Shown piece by piece: positions 26,261 to 34,650 of a stretch of 64,000 bases of DNA. Source of the DNA: Rhizobium sp. L1K21 (GTDB taxonomy: Bacteria; Pseudomonadota; Alphaproteobacteria; Rhizobiales; Rhizobiaceae). The notes under the pieces are model-generated. The model ran no database searches and had not been told where the DNA came from. It saw only the letters and a program-made list of their open reading frames with translations. A program made the position numbers and the translations under genes. Location: NCBI RefSeq assembly GCF_024055895.1, contig NZ_JAMXLE010000001.1:1426001-1490000 (forward strand), written 5' to 3'. Each line of letters starts with the position of its first letter. The first letter of the stretch is position 1.

Positions 26261-27259
26261 TCAGGATTTCTTCTTCTTGCGCAGGCAGCGCCAGTTCCAG
26301 TCGCGCTGGCTTCCCGTGTCGATATGGACCGATTTTGTGTAGCAGTAGGTGCCCACGCCGCCGCGATTGGGAATGGAGCGCAGATATTCTGCGAGGTCCC
26401 ACTTGCTGACGCCATTGACCTGAATGTCGGCTGCGTCGCAGGTCATGTGTCTGGAAAAGCTGCTGCCACCGGCTTTCTTGTTGTGTTTGATGCTGCGGAA
26501 TCCCGAGGTGACGATGGCCGGCGACCCAAAATGCTTTTCGACCTGATGGATGATGTTGATCAGGTCGGGCTTGAAACAGTGCGTATCAACCTTGTCGCTT
26601 TGAACCCAAAGGCCATTTGCAGCGATGCGGGCCATGCCGGGTGCAGAAATGAGTTTCATGAGCCCGGTGGGCCGATCTTCATCGGCTTCGTGGGTCTCTT
26701 CCGACTCATTTGGCTCTTCCGTCTGAAGCTCGGCGGCAGGTGTGGGTGGTTGGCTGAAGAGCGACATCTGGGTTGCCGACGCTGCGGGTGGTGGGGCGGC
26801 AAAAAGGCTCGCCATGGATGGCCGCGCATTGTTGTTTTGATCTTCAGGCAGGCTCTTGGCGACAGGAGAGGGAGGCGCGCTGGCAAATATGCTTTCACTG
26901 CCGGCATTGACGGCAGTCGGTTGGGTGACTGCATTTGCCAGAGTTTCAGCGGCTGTCGTTTCTTGTGGCGCGAATGCATTCAGTTGCGCTTCCGTGTTAA
27001 CCGCCTCCTGCGCGTTTGCAGCCGGTTGCCTATTTGATGCGGCGGCGGTGGTCGGGGTGGTCGCGATGCTTGCTATCTCGCTTTCGCTCAATGGCTGTAT
27101 TTCGAATGTGTCCGACGTGCTGGACACATCGCTGATCGCGGCCGACATGCAGCCGGCAAGCGCCGTCAGGGGAAGAAACAGAATCGCGCCGCGAAGGACA
27201 CCCATGCGGCCAATAGTCTGGCCCCTCTTTACTTTCAACAATTTCACTCCGGCACGCAT
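26261..27259 (-). CDS. Peptidase M15A-family lipoprotein
   Basis: A 332-residue envelope protein with a lipoprotein signal (LTALAGC lipobox at about residue 37 from this start). A long proline/alanine/glutamate-rich, probably disordered linker (about 50-200) leads to a C-terminal peptidase M15A/DUF882-type domain. The metal and catalytic residues appear as SGFRS, SRHMTCDAADI and GVGTYCYTKSVHIDTG, the pattern of D-Ala-D-Ala carboxypeptidase-like enzymes that trim peptidoglycan side chains. The start is uncertain: an internal ATG at 27205 gives a shorter, more usual signal and neither start has a clear Shine-Dalgarno sequence. It is divergent in role from the neighbouring glyoxalase. Confidence 0.85.
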   Translation of the reverse strand: MRAGVKLLKVKRGQTIGRMGVLRGAILFLPLTALAGCMSAAISDVSSTSDTFEIQPLSESEIASIATTPTTAAASNRQPAANAQEAVNTEAQLNAFAPQETTAAETLANAVTQPTAVNAGSESIFASAPPSPVAKSLPEDQNNNARPSMASLFAAPPPAASATQMSLFSQPPTPAAELQTEEPNESEETHEADEDRPTGLMKLISAPGMARIAANGLWVQSDKVDTHCFKPDLINIIHQVEKHFGSPAIVTSGFRSIKHNKKAGGSSFSRHMTCDAADIQVNGVSKWDLAEYLRSIPNRGGVGTYCYTKSVHIDTGSQRDWNWRCLRKKKKS

Positions 27260-27371
27260 ACTTCATGTTTTCAGACACGCGGGCGGTTCAAAATCATGTC
27301 GGCTTTACGCCGATGATTCGAACCGCCCGGCTTGTCCTATCGCCCGGAAAGTTTGCCTGAAACTGGAGTGC

Positions 27372-27812
27372 TTACCAGGAACCGGTATTGGACATGGACG
27401 CCCAGGGTTCGGCTGAGGGAAGTGCCTGGCCCTTTTGCAGGATTTCAAAGGAAATTCCGTCAGGCGAGCGAATGAATGCCATATAACCGTCACGCGGCGG
27501 GCGGTTGATGGTGACGCCGTTGTCCATCAGGTGCTGGCAATAGTCGTAGATGTTGTCGACCTCATAGGCCAGATGACCAAAATTGCGGCCGCCTGTATAC
27601 TCTTCCGGGTCCCAGTTATAGGTAAGCTCAAGGCAGGGTGCTTTGCTGTTCTTTGCCGCATCGACGTCTTCTGCGGCGGCAAGAAATACAAGCGTGAAGC
27701 GACCACCCTCGTTTTCGATGCGGCGCACTTCCTGCATTCCCATTACGGCACAGTAAAAATGAAGTGATTCCTCGAGATCTTTGACCCGAACCATTGTGTG
27801 TAGATATCGCAT
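27372..27812 (-). CDS. gloA: Lactoylglutathione lyase (glyoxalase I)
   Basis: GloA isomerises the glutathione hemithioacetal of methylglyoxal to S-lactoylglutathione. The 146-residue protein begins with the classical [22 protein letters not shown]. It carries the metal ligands His 5, a Glu in the [12 protein letters not shown] block, His in [12 protein letters not shown] and Glu in GISFEIL. Length and layout match the short, Ni/Zn-type bacterial enzyme. It stands alone on the minus strand, with glutathione-dependent formaldehyde genes 10 kb away. Confidence 0.94.
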   Translation of the reverse strand: MRYLHTMVRVKDLEESLHFYCAVMGMQEVRRIENEGGRFTLVFLAAAEDVDAAKNSKAPCLELTYNWDPEEYTGGRNFGHLAYEVDNIYDYCQHLMDNGVTINRPPRDGYMAFIRSPDGISFEILQKGQALPSAEPWASMSNTGSW

Positions 27813-28016
27813 GAATTCTCCCTAATATTTCAAAGGTATTTGCCGTTTTGTCTGTTTGAAAAGCCTCAGGCAAGCCTAGAATGCCAGAAAATTGTATAGG
27901 GTATAAGGAAATCTGGGACTTGCGCTTGGCCGATTCGGCGGACTTAATCTGTTACCACAAGAATCAGTTAACCGTAATGTTGTGTGCGTTTTGTGTAATC
28001 GAGGGGCGAACTGAGG

Positions 28017-28595
28017 ATGGCCGATAGAATATCAGCGAAAGAAATATCCGCAGTTGATGATGTCACCAATGATCCGGTCGATCTGATCGAGATAACCGGT
28101 GTCGTGAAGTGGTTTGATGTGGCCAAGGGTTTTGGCTTCATTGTGCCGGATAACGGCATGGAAGACGTGCTTCTGCATGTCACCTGCCTGCGCAGGGATG
28201 GATATCAGACAATCCTGGAAGGCACACGAATCGTGGCGCTGATACAGAGACGAGATCGCGGTTTTCAAGCGTTTCGTATCGTCGCCATGGATCAGTCCAC
28301 CGCGGTCCACCCGTCGCAACTGCCGCCGGTCAAGACCCATGTTCAGGTGACGCCATCGAGCGGGCTGGAGCGGGTGATCGTCAAATGGTTCAACCGCACC
28401 AAGGGCTTCGGGTTCCTGACCAGAGGCGAAGGCACTGAAGACATTTTTATCCACATGGAGACCTTGCGTCGCTTCGGCATGACGGAACTGCGGCCTGGGC
28501 AAAGTGTGCTTATCCGCTTCGGAACAGGCGGAAAAGGGTTGATGGCGGCGGAGATTTATCCGGACGTTGCCGTGCCGCCGGTGCGTCCTCACTGA
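28017..28595 (+). CDS. Double cold-shock-domain protein
   Basis: The 192-residue protein has two cold-shock domains joined by a linker. The first, about residues 22-85, has GVVKWFDVAKGFGFIVPD with RNP1-like GFGFI. The second, about 118-185, has VIVKWFNRTKGFGFLTRGEGTEDIFIHM with both RNP1 and RNP2. Such tandem proteins are common in Rhizobiales and probably bind single-stranded RNA or DNA during cold or stationary phase. The stop codon overlaps the start of the DUF192 gene by one base (TGATG), so the pair is translationally coupled. Confidence 0.93.
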   Translation: MADRISAKEISAVDDVTNDPVDLIEITGVVKWFDVAKGFGFIVPDNGMEDVLLHVTCLRRDGYQTILEGTRIVALIQRRDRGFQAFRIVAMDQSTAVHPSQLPPVKTHVQVTPSSGLERVIVKWFNRTKGFGFLTRGEGTEDIFIHMETLRRFGMTELRPGQSVLIRFGTGGKGLMAAEIYPDVAVPPVRPH

Positions 28596-29083
28596 TGGCA
28601 AGACGCTTCCTTGCAAATTTATCGAAAAGCGCGCTCGTCGCGCTTTTGTTGTTTCTGGCTCCGCTGTACCTTTTCGCAGCTGGTGAAATGCCGGTTCTGC
28701 CGCTTTCGGTGACCGGGCCGGATGGAAAGGTGCACATGTTTTCGGTGGAGGTTGCCTCGACACCTTCTGAACGTGAGCGGGGACTGATGCACCGTGAGAC
28801 GATGGAAGACGATCAGGGAATGCTTTTTGCGTTTCCGAAAGTGCGCCGCGTGACCATGTGGATGGAGAATACGCTGATTGGGCTTGATATGCTCTTCATT
28901 GACGAGAGCGGCCGGGTTATCCGGGTAAAGCACAATGCGCGACCGATGGATCGGTCGATCATCGATTCGGGCGGTGATGTTTCGCATGTGCTTGAAATCA
29001 ATGCAGGTCTGGCGACCCGTTTGGGTATTGCGGAGGGAAGTACAGTGCAGGGAGAGGCGCTGCAAATAAAGTCTTCACATTGA
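28595..29083 (+). CDS. DUF192 secreted protein
   Basis: The 162-residue protein has an N-terminal signal or anchor (hydrophobic 10-27 with preceding Arg/Lys). A DUF192 domain follows: EVASTPSERERGLMHRETMEDDQGMLFAFP, then MWMENTLIGLDMLFID and a GLATRLGIAEGSTV tail. These small proteins are found across bacteria and archaea and no biochemical function is established. Here the gene is fused at the translational level to the cold-shock protein gene. The genomic pairing with a csp gene is common in alphaproteobacteria. Confidence 0.9.
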   Translation: MARRFLANLSKSALVALLLFLAPLYLFAAGEMPVLPLSVTGPDGKVHMFSVEVASTPSERERGLMHRETMEDDQGMLFAFPKVRRVTMWMENTLIGLDMLFIDESGRVIRVKHNARPMDRSIIDSGGDVSHVLEINAGLATRLGIAEGSTVQGEALQIKSSH

Positions 29084-29151
29084 CTGCAAAAGCTTGATTT
29101 TGATGTTGCAGGGGGGAGGGTAAATGTGTATTCCCGAACCATAAATGGTGA

Positions 29152-29228
<77 letters not shown>

Positions 29229-29324
29229 TTTGATGAAGCTGAACTGCCAGCTTCTGCATTTGCGGATTTTCGGGTTGGGGCCGCAGGGCTGTGGTCTCAA
29301 GACTTCTGGAGCACGGAACTGAAC

Positions 29325-29630
29325 ATGTCGGCCAAAATCTACCGCCCTGCCAAGACTGCCATGCAATCCGGCAAAGCCAAGACGCACCGTTGGGTTCTTG
29401 AGTTTGATCAGGAGCAGCCGCGCGTGATCGATCCGCTGATGGGCTACACCGGCTCCGGTGACATGAAGCAACAGGTCAAGCTGAACTTCGAGACGCGCGA
29501 AGCAGCCGAAAGCTATGCGCAACGCAAGGGCATCGCCTACCGCGTGATCGAACCCAAGGAAGCGACGCGCAAGCAGGTTTCCTACACCGATAATTTCAAA
29601 TATACCCGCACGCAGCCCTGGACGCATTGA
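29325..29630 (+). CDS. ETC complex I accessory subunit (NDUFS4-like)
   Basis: The 101-residue protein matches the bacterial homologue of the 18-kDa complex I subunit NDUFS4 (ETC_C1_NDUFA4 domain). It opens with AKIYRPAKTAMQSGKAKTHRWVLEF and has the central GYTGSGDMKQQVKLNFETREAAESYA. The C-terminal DNFKYTRTQPWTH is highly typical. In alphaproteobacteria this subunit assembles with NADH dehydrogenase although it lies outside the nuo operon. It sits between tRNA-Pro and tRNA-Arg and is a stable Rhizobiales marker. Confidence 0.93.
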   Translation: MSAKIYRPAKTAMQSGKAKTHRWVLEFDQEQPRVIDPLMGYTGSGDMKQQVKLNFETREAAESYAQRKGIAYRVIEPKEATRKQVSYTDNFKYTRTQPWTH

Positions 29631-29679
29631 GCGGGCGCAATTGCGCTGAATTTGCGGACAGAGCGTTCCGCGACAGGAT

Positions 29680-29756
29680 GGCCCCTTAGCTCAGCTGGAT
29701 AGAGCACCGGCCTTCTAAGCCGATGGTCGCAGGTTCGAATCCTGCAGGGGTCGCCA
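29680..29756 (+). tRNA. tRNA-Arg (UCU)
   Basis: The 77-nt sequence starts GGCCCCTTAGCTC and ends GGGGTCGCCA with encoded CCA. The anticodon loop CTTCTAA carries TCT, which reads AGA. The first anticodon-stem pair (27-43) is a C-A mismatch; the rest pair normally. A probable insertion-sequence scar begins just downstream. Confidence 0.95.
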
Positions 29757-29767
29757 ACTTTCAAATG

Positions 29768-29940
29768 TGTCCAAACCGCAGACATAGGTAACAGATTGTT
29801 CCTAAGACATGGGTGACAACCTCGAGCCGAACGCTTCCTGAAAATCTCTCAAATCGCAGCATCCGATCAGTATTGAGCTGAGCTTCGCGTGGCGGTGATA
29901 GACGTTTTTGGCAGGTGTTGTATTTGCTCGTTCCATTTAC
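29768..29940 (-). mobile_element. Probable insertion-sequence remnant
   Basis: This non-coding stretch follows tRNA-Arg. It contains a direct repeat with two differences (AGACATAGGTAACA at 29780-29793 and AGACATGGGTGACA at 29805-29818), as seen at transposase-binding ends. On the minus strand, a frame across about 29800-29930 reads TPAKNVYHRHAKLSS and stops at 29804-29806. It resembles the degenerate C-terminus of an integrase-core transposase (the TPADVYxGR region). No intact transposase is present. The reading rests on remembered family features, so confidence is low. Confidence 0.3.
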
Positions 29941-29963
29941 AACAAAGCCCCCGAACGGGGGCC
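29941..29963 (-). terminator. Terminator of the aap operon
   Basis: GCCCCCG (29947-29953) and CGGGGGC (29956-29962) form a 7-bp GC stem with a two-base loop. On the minus strand it is followed by TTTGTTGT. It lies 37 bp beyond the aapP stop, in the right orientation to end the aapJQMP transcript. Confidence 0.65.
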
Positions 29964-29999
29964 TTGCTTCGTCTCGTTTTGCCAATGCTTACCTTAGGC

Positions 30000-30773
30000 T
30001 CAGTGCAGGATCTGGCTGAGGAAGAGCTTGGTGCGCTCATGCTGCGGGTTGTCGAAGAACTCGTTGGGGGAGTTCTGTTCGACGATCTGGCCCTGGTCCA
30101 TGAAGATCACGCGGTTGGCGACCTGGCGGGCAAAGCCCATTTCATGGGTCACGCAGAGCATGGTCATGCCTTCTTCGGCAAGACCTACCATCGTGTCGAG
30201 CACTTCCTTGACCATTTCCGGGTCGAGAGCGGATGTCGGTTCGTCGAAGAGCATGATCTTCGGCTTCATGCAGAGCGAGCGAGCAATCGCCACGCGCTGC
30301 TGTTGGCCGCCGGAGAGCTGGCCGGGATATTTGTCGGCCTGCTCCGGGATCTTGACGCGCTCGAGATAGTGCATCGCCACTTCCTCTGCTTCCTTCTTGG
30401 GCATCTTGCGAACCCAGATCGGCGCCAATGTGCAGTTCTCCAGAATGGTGAGGTGCGGGAAGAGGTTGAAGTGCTGGAAGCACATGCCCACTTCACGGCG
30501 GATTTCGTCGATCTTTTTCAGGTCGTTGGTCAGTTCAATCCCGTCAACGATGATCTGCCCCTTCTGATGCTCTTCCAGACGGTTGATGCAGCGGATCATC
30601 GTGGATTTTCCCGAACCGGAAGGGCCGGCAATCACGATGCGTTCGCCACGCATAACCTTCAGGTTGATGTCGCGCAGCACGTGAAAGTCGCCGTACCACT
30701 TGTTCATGTTGATGATTTCAACGGCGACTTCGGTATCGGATACCGTCATCTGGGATGTTGCGGCTTCTGCCAT
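30000..30773 (-). CDS. aapP: General L-amino acid ABC transporter ATPase
   Basis: This is the 257-residue cytoplasmic ATPase of a polar amino-acid importer. Walker A is GPSGSGKST, the signature is [15 protein letters not shown], Walker B is [13 protein letters not shown], and the H-loop is VTHEMGFA. The sequence is typical of the GlnQ/AapP subfamily. It is the last gene of a four-gene minus-strand operon, 23 bp after aapM, and is followed by a hairpin terminator. Confidence 0.95.
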   Translation of the reverse strand: MAEAATSQMTVSDTEVAVEIINMNKWYGDFHVLRDINLKVMRGERIVIAGPSGSGKSTMIRCINRLEEHQKGQIIVDGIELTNDLKKIDEIRREVGMCFQHFNLFPHLTILENCTLAPIWVRKMPKKEAEEVAMHYLERVKIPEQADKYPGQLSGGQQQRVAIARSLCMKPKIMLFDEPTSALDPEMVKEVLDTMVGLAEEGMTMLCVTHEMGFARQVANRVIFMDQGQIVEQNSPNEFFDNPQHERTKLFLSQILH

Positions 30774-30796
30774 TTCAGTTCCCCTTTATTTTTGTT

Positions 30797-31951
30797 TCAG
30801 CTTCTGTGTCCGGTGTCCAGGTGACGCTCCATGAACTGGGAGTACCGGGACATGCCGAAGCAGAAGATCCAGAAAATGAGGCCGGCAAAGAAAAAGCCGG
30901 TGATGGGTGTTTGCGCTGTTGCCCAGTTGGAGTCCGACAGGTTCAGGGTCACGATGCCGAGAAGGTCGAACATGCCGATGATTGAAACAAGCGAGGTGTC
31001 CTTGAACAGGCCAATGAAGGTGTTCACAATCCCCGGAATGACCAATTTGATGGCCTGCGGCAGGATGATAAGGCGCATTTTCTGCCAATAGCTGAGACCG
31101 AGGGAATCGGCGCCTTCGAACTGGCCTTTCGGAATGGCCTGCAGGCCACCGCGGATCACTTCGGCCATATAGGCAGACGAGAAGAGCGATACGCCGATCA
31201 ATGCACGCAGCAGCTTGTCGAACGTCCAGCCATCGGGCAGGAAGAGCGGTAGCATGACGCTGGCGAAGAAGAGCACGGTGATCAGTGGAATGCCGCGAAT
31301 GACTTCAATGAAGAGCACACAAAGCATCTTGATGACCGGCATGTTTGACCGACGTCCGAGCGCCAGAATAATGCCGATTGGCAGTGAAACGGTGATCCCG
31401 AAGAAGGACAGGATCAAGGTCACCATCAGGCCACCCCAAAGGGGCGTCTCCACATGCTCAAGGCCAAAGCCACCCGTGAGCAGGAAGAAGGAGATTAACG
31501 GCAGTACGATAAACAGCGCCAGTGCATTCCAACCCTTATAGGGCGCCTTGGGAATGAGCATCGGGATCAACAGCACGACAAAGAGAAGGCCGACCAGTAT
31601 CGGTCTCCAACGCTCTTCAATCGGATAGCGACCGAAGATGAACTGTTCGAACTTCGCCTGTACGAAGGGCCAGCACGCTCCGGCCTGGCCGTCGGGAACG
31701 ACGCCGCCGGCGCTGACGGTTGCGCAGGCCGTGCGGTCGGAGCCCGTCCACGTGGCGTTGAAGAGCAGCCAATCCAGGAGACCGGGCAGCACATAGGCCA
31801 GCGCCGCAATTGCGACGATGGTCATGATGACGTCTTTGGGTGTCGCCAGAAGATTCTGGCGAACCCAGTGGGCTACGCCCACGGCAGTTGAAGGGGCAGG
31901 CATGGCGGGCGCCATTTCGCTGCGAACGTAGGGTTTGATCACAGCCATCAT
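30797..31951 (-). CDS. aapM: General L-amino acid ABC transporter permease AapM
   Basis: The 384-residue integral membrane permease has the long-form HisM/GlnP-type layout peculiar to Aap/Bzt systems: an N-terminal hydrophobic segment, a periplasmic loop, then about five core membrane helices. The ATPase-coupling EAA loop reads [30 protein letters not shown] cysteine pair in the N-terminal loop ([14 protein letters not shown]) is notable for a periplasmic region. It starts 2 bp before the aapQ stop region ends (31954), so the two permeases are tightly coupled. Confidence 0.94.
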   Translation of the reverse strand: MMAVIKPYVRSEMAPAMPAPSTAVGVAHWVRQNLLATPKDVIMTIVAIAALAYVLPGLLDWLLFNATWTGSDRTACATVSAGGVVPDGQAGACWPFVQAKFEQFIFGRYPIEERWRPILVGLLFVVLLIPMLIPKAPYKGWNALALFIVLPLISFFLLTGGFGLEHVETPLWGGLMVTLILSFFGITVSLPIGIILALGRRSNMPVIKMLCVLFIEVIRGIPLITVLFFASVMLPLFLPDGWTFDKLLRALIGVSLFSSAYMAEVIRGGLQAIPKGQFEGADSLGLSYWQKMRLIILPQAIKLVIPGIVNTFIGLFKDTSLVSIIGMFDLLGIVTLNLSDSNWATAQTPITGFFFAGLIFWIFCFGMSRYSQFMERHLDTGHRS

Positions 31952-31953
31952 TC

Positions 31954-33165
31954 TTACCTTTCAACCAGCGCCATTTTGGCATTGAACCAGTTCATGAACA
32001 GCGCGGTGCTGACAGAGATGGAGAGGTAGATCACCAGCCAGATGGCAACGATTTCAACGGCCTGGCCCGTCTGGTTGAGCATTGTTCCACCAACAGCCAC
32101 CACATCGGAAAAACCAACCGCGACAGCGAGAGAGGAGTTTTTGGTCAGATTGAGATATTGGCTGGTCAGCGGCGGAATGATGATACGCAATGCCTGCGGG
32201 ATGATCACGAGGCGATTGGTCAGACCGGCGCGGAAGCCAAGCGCATTGGCAGCCTCGGTCTGGCCTTTCGGCACTGCCTTGATGCCGCCACGGACGATTT
32301 CAGCGATGAACGATGCCGTGTAGAAGGACAATGCCAGGTAAAGCGAGATGAATTCGGGGCCGATATTGGAGCCGCCGCGCAGATTGAAGCGACCGAGTTC
32401 CGGATATTCAAAACTGACCGGCGCGCCGAGTACGACGAAAACCAGGATTGGCAGACCAAGGATTAGGCCTAAACGGGTCCAGCCGATTGGAAATTGCTGA
32501 CCTGTCTGCATCTGCCGCTGGCGCGCCCAACGGGAGACGATGACCGAGGCGACGATGCCGATGATGAATGCAGCAACGGCGATTCCAAATCCGCTTTCCG
32601 GTATGATCTTGGGAAAAGCAAAGCCGCGATTGTTGAGATACATTCCGAAGGGCAGTTCCAGCGAGTCCTTAGCGTTTGGCAAGATGGACAGAACACCCTT
32701 GTACCAGAAGAAAATGACAAGCAGCGGCGGGATGTTGCGGAAAATTTCCACATAGACCTGGCAAATCTTGGCAATCAGCCAGTTTTGCGAAAGGCGTCCC
32801 AAACCGATAATGAAGCCGATAATGGAGGCTGTTATGACGCCCGCGATGGCAACTTGCACGGTATTGAGAAGGCCGACCAGCAGAGCGTCGGCATAGGTGG
32901 AGTCACTTGAATATTCGATGAGGCTCTGGCCGATGTCAAAACCGGCCCGGCCTTCCAGAAACCCGAAGCCGGAGGCTATGTTGGCCTTCTGAAGATTGTG
33001 AATGGTATTTTGCGTGACCATGAAAACAAACAGGGCCACGAGGAAAACGGTGAGAACCTGGTAAAATATTCCACGGGCTCTCGGGTCGTATATAAGTGAC
33101 ACTTTGCCACTTGAGCTCGGCTTGACAGAGCCTAGCGCATGATCTGCCATCGATTTTTTCCCCAT
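31954..33165 (-). CDS. aapQ: General L-amino acid ABC transporter permease AapQ
   Basis: This is the second permease, about 400 residues, with the same long form: a membrane segment near residues 35-55, a loop, then core helices and the EAA loop [28 protein letters not shown] chose the ATG at 33165; the ATG five codons later (33150), preceded by GGGG, is equally plausible. The open frame continues further upstream through an intercistronic hairpin and is not likely to be coding there. AapQ and AapM form the heterodimeric channel. Confidence 0.93.
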   Translation of the reverse strand: MGKKSMADHALGSVKPSSSGKVSLIYDPRARGIFYQVLTVFLVALFVFMVTQNTIHNLQKANIASGFGFLEGRAGFDIGQSLIEYSSDSTYADALLVGLLNTVQVAIAGVITASIIGFIIGLGRLSQNWLIAKICQVYVEIFRNIPPLLVIFFWYKGVLSILPNAKDSLELPFGMYLNNRGFAFPKIIPESGFGIAVAAFIIGIVASVIVSRWARQRQMQTGQQFPIGWTRLGLILGLPILVFVVLGAPVSFEYPELGRFNLRGGSNIGPEFISLYLALSFYTASFIAEIVRGGIKAVPKGQTEAANALGFRAGLTNRLVIIPQALRIIIPPLTSQYLNLTKNSSLAVAVGFSDVVAVGGTMLNQTGQAVEIVAIWLVIYLSISVSTALFMNWFNAKMALVER

Positions 33166-33213
33166 TAAGGCTCTTTTCGAGCTTTTATTCGCCCATTCGG
33201 GTCGTTGGGAGTT

Positions 33214-33235
33214 GGAAGGCGGATCACCGCCTTCC
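33214..33235 (-). promoter_or_regulatory. Intercistronic hairpin aapJ/aapQ
   Basis: GGAAGGCGG (33214-33222) and CCGCCTTCC (33227-33235) form a perfect 9-bp stem with a 4-base loop, 31 bp downstream of the aapJ stop and 49 bp upstream of the aapQ start. Without a U-tract it is better explained as a barrier to 3' exonucleases. Such a barrier would keep aapJ mRNA more abundant than the membrane genes, as is common for binding-protein operons. Confidence 0.6.
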
Positions 33236-33265
33236 ATCCAGAGTTATGACGTCAAGCAATCGCGA

Positions 33266-34300
33266 TTAGCGAATCGGCGGGCCGTACTGCAGGCCACCCT
33301 TGGTCCAAAGCGCGTTGATGCCACGCTCGATCTTGATCGGGGTGTCAGGGCCAACGTTGCGGGCAAAGACTTCGCCGTAGTTGCCGACCAGCTTGATGAT
33401 GTTATAAGCCCAGTCTTCGGAAACACCGAGATCGGCACCGATCTTGGAGCCTTCTTCAGCGCCGAGCATACGCTTGATTTCCGGTCCGCCATTGGCCTTC
33501 ATATCATCAACGTTTTCAGAGGTGATGCCCAGCTCTTCAGCGTTGACCATCGCATAGTGAACCCAGGTAACCAGGTCGAACCACTGATCGTCGCCCTGAC
33601 GAACAGCCGGACCGAGCGGCTCCTTGGAAATCACTTCGGGGAGAACCATGTTTTCATCGGGGTTCTTCAGGTTCAGACGAATGGCATAAAGGCCAGACTG
33701 GTCAGTCGTGTAAACGTCGCAACGGCCGGCATCATATGCGCCGGTGGCGTCCGCTTCCTTTTCGAAAACAACCGGCTTGTATTCCATGCCGTTTGCCTTG
33801 AAGTAGTCAGCAACGTTGAGCTCTGTTGTCGTGCCGGTCTGTACGCAGACAGCAGCACCGGAGAGCTCGAGTGCGGACTTTACGCCGAGGCTCTTCTTCA
33901 CCATGAAGCCCTGACCGTCGTAGTAGTTTACGGTGCGGAAGTTGAAGCCGAGCGAGGTGTCGCGGCTGATGGTCCAGGTGGTGTTACGTGTCAGAACGTC
34001 AACTTCGCCGGACTGGAGAGCCGGGAAGCGGTCCTTGGAGGACAGTGGTGTGAACTTGGCAGCGTTTGCATCGCCGAAGATGGCTGCGGCGATACCGCGG
34101 CAATAGTCAACGTCCAGACCGGACCAGTTACCAGCATCGTCAGGGTTGGAGAAGCCGGGAATGCCCTGGCTCACACCGCACTGAACGAATCCCTTCGCCT
34201 TCACATCATCCAACGTGGCAGCAGATGCAGCATGTGCGCCTACGCCAAGGATGGCTGCGCCCAGTGCCGCAGACAAAAGCTTTTTGCTCATGATAGACAA
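33266..34300 (-). CDS. aapJ: General L-amino acid binding protein AapJ
   Basis: The 344-residue periplasmic solute-binding protein feeds the AapQMP importer. A signal peptide ends at ASAA-TLDDV. The mature protein has the family-3 binding-protein fold with GVSQGIPGFSNPDDAGNWSGLDVDYCRGIAAAIFGD, then DVLTRNTTWTISRD and CVQTGTTTELNVADY. An alternative ATG three codons downstream (MSKKLL) is possible. It is the first gene of the operon; a 350-bp region separates it from the divergent metC. Confidence 0.96.
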   Translation of the reverse strand: MSIMSKKLLSAALGAAILGVGAHAASAATLDDVKAKGFVQCGVSQGIPGFSNPDDAGNWSGLDVDYCRGIAAAIFGDANAAKFTPLSSKDRFPALQSGEVDVLTRNTTWTISRDTSLGFNFRTVNYYDGQGFMVKKSLGVKSALELSGAAVCVQTGTTTELNVADYFKANGMEYKPVVFEKEADATGAYDAGRCDVYTTDQSGLYAIRLNLKNPDENMVLPEVISKEPLGPAVRQGDDQWFDLVTWVHYAMVNAEELGITSENVDDMKANGGPEIKRMLGAEEGSKIGADLGVSEDWAYNIIKLVGNYGEVFARNVGPDTPIKIERGINALWTKGGLQYGPPIR

Positions 34301-34650
34301 CCTTTTTCTGTTGTTATTCGTTTTTCCGCCAGCCCTGGCTTCCCCAGCCTGGGTATCATGACGGGGCTCGCCTCCCTCTCGGAGCGAACTTCGGCTATCT
34401 CAGGCAGTTTGCCCCTGACGGTCAACCCACTTCTGAAAGTTTTTTTTCAAAAAATCGCAAGTTCCAAGCTTTCTGCTGAAAATACATGCAGTAATGCCTG
34501 AAAACGGGCAGTCAATGCCGGACAAAAAGTCAATATATAGATGATTTGGAACGTTTTATTCAGAAATAGCCGCGTGCCTTGCTCCTTCATTGACGCGGCT
34601 GCATGCACGGGATTATGGATGGGCCATATGACAAATCGAGGTGTTGGTTG
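34301..34650. other. Divergent promoter region aapJ/metC, no gene
   Basis: The 350-bp region must hold the promoters for the aap operon and metC. The part near aapJ has partly self-complementary CCAGCC/GGCTGG repeats (34331-34352). The part near metC has a perfect 7-bp inverted repeat, AGCCGCG (34568-34574) and CGCGGCT (34594-34600). Short open frames run into it but have no ribosome binding site or family similarity. I saw no convincing SAM-II type riboswitch here. Confidence 0.5.

Noticed and set aside
34301-34650. Possible SAM-type riboswitch upstream of metC
   Set aside because: There is a 7-bp inverted repeat, but I could not find the conserved pseudoknot layout of SAM-II or another class.
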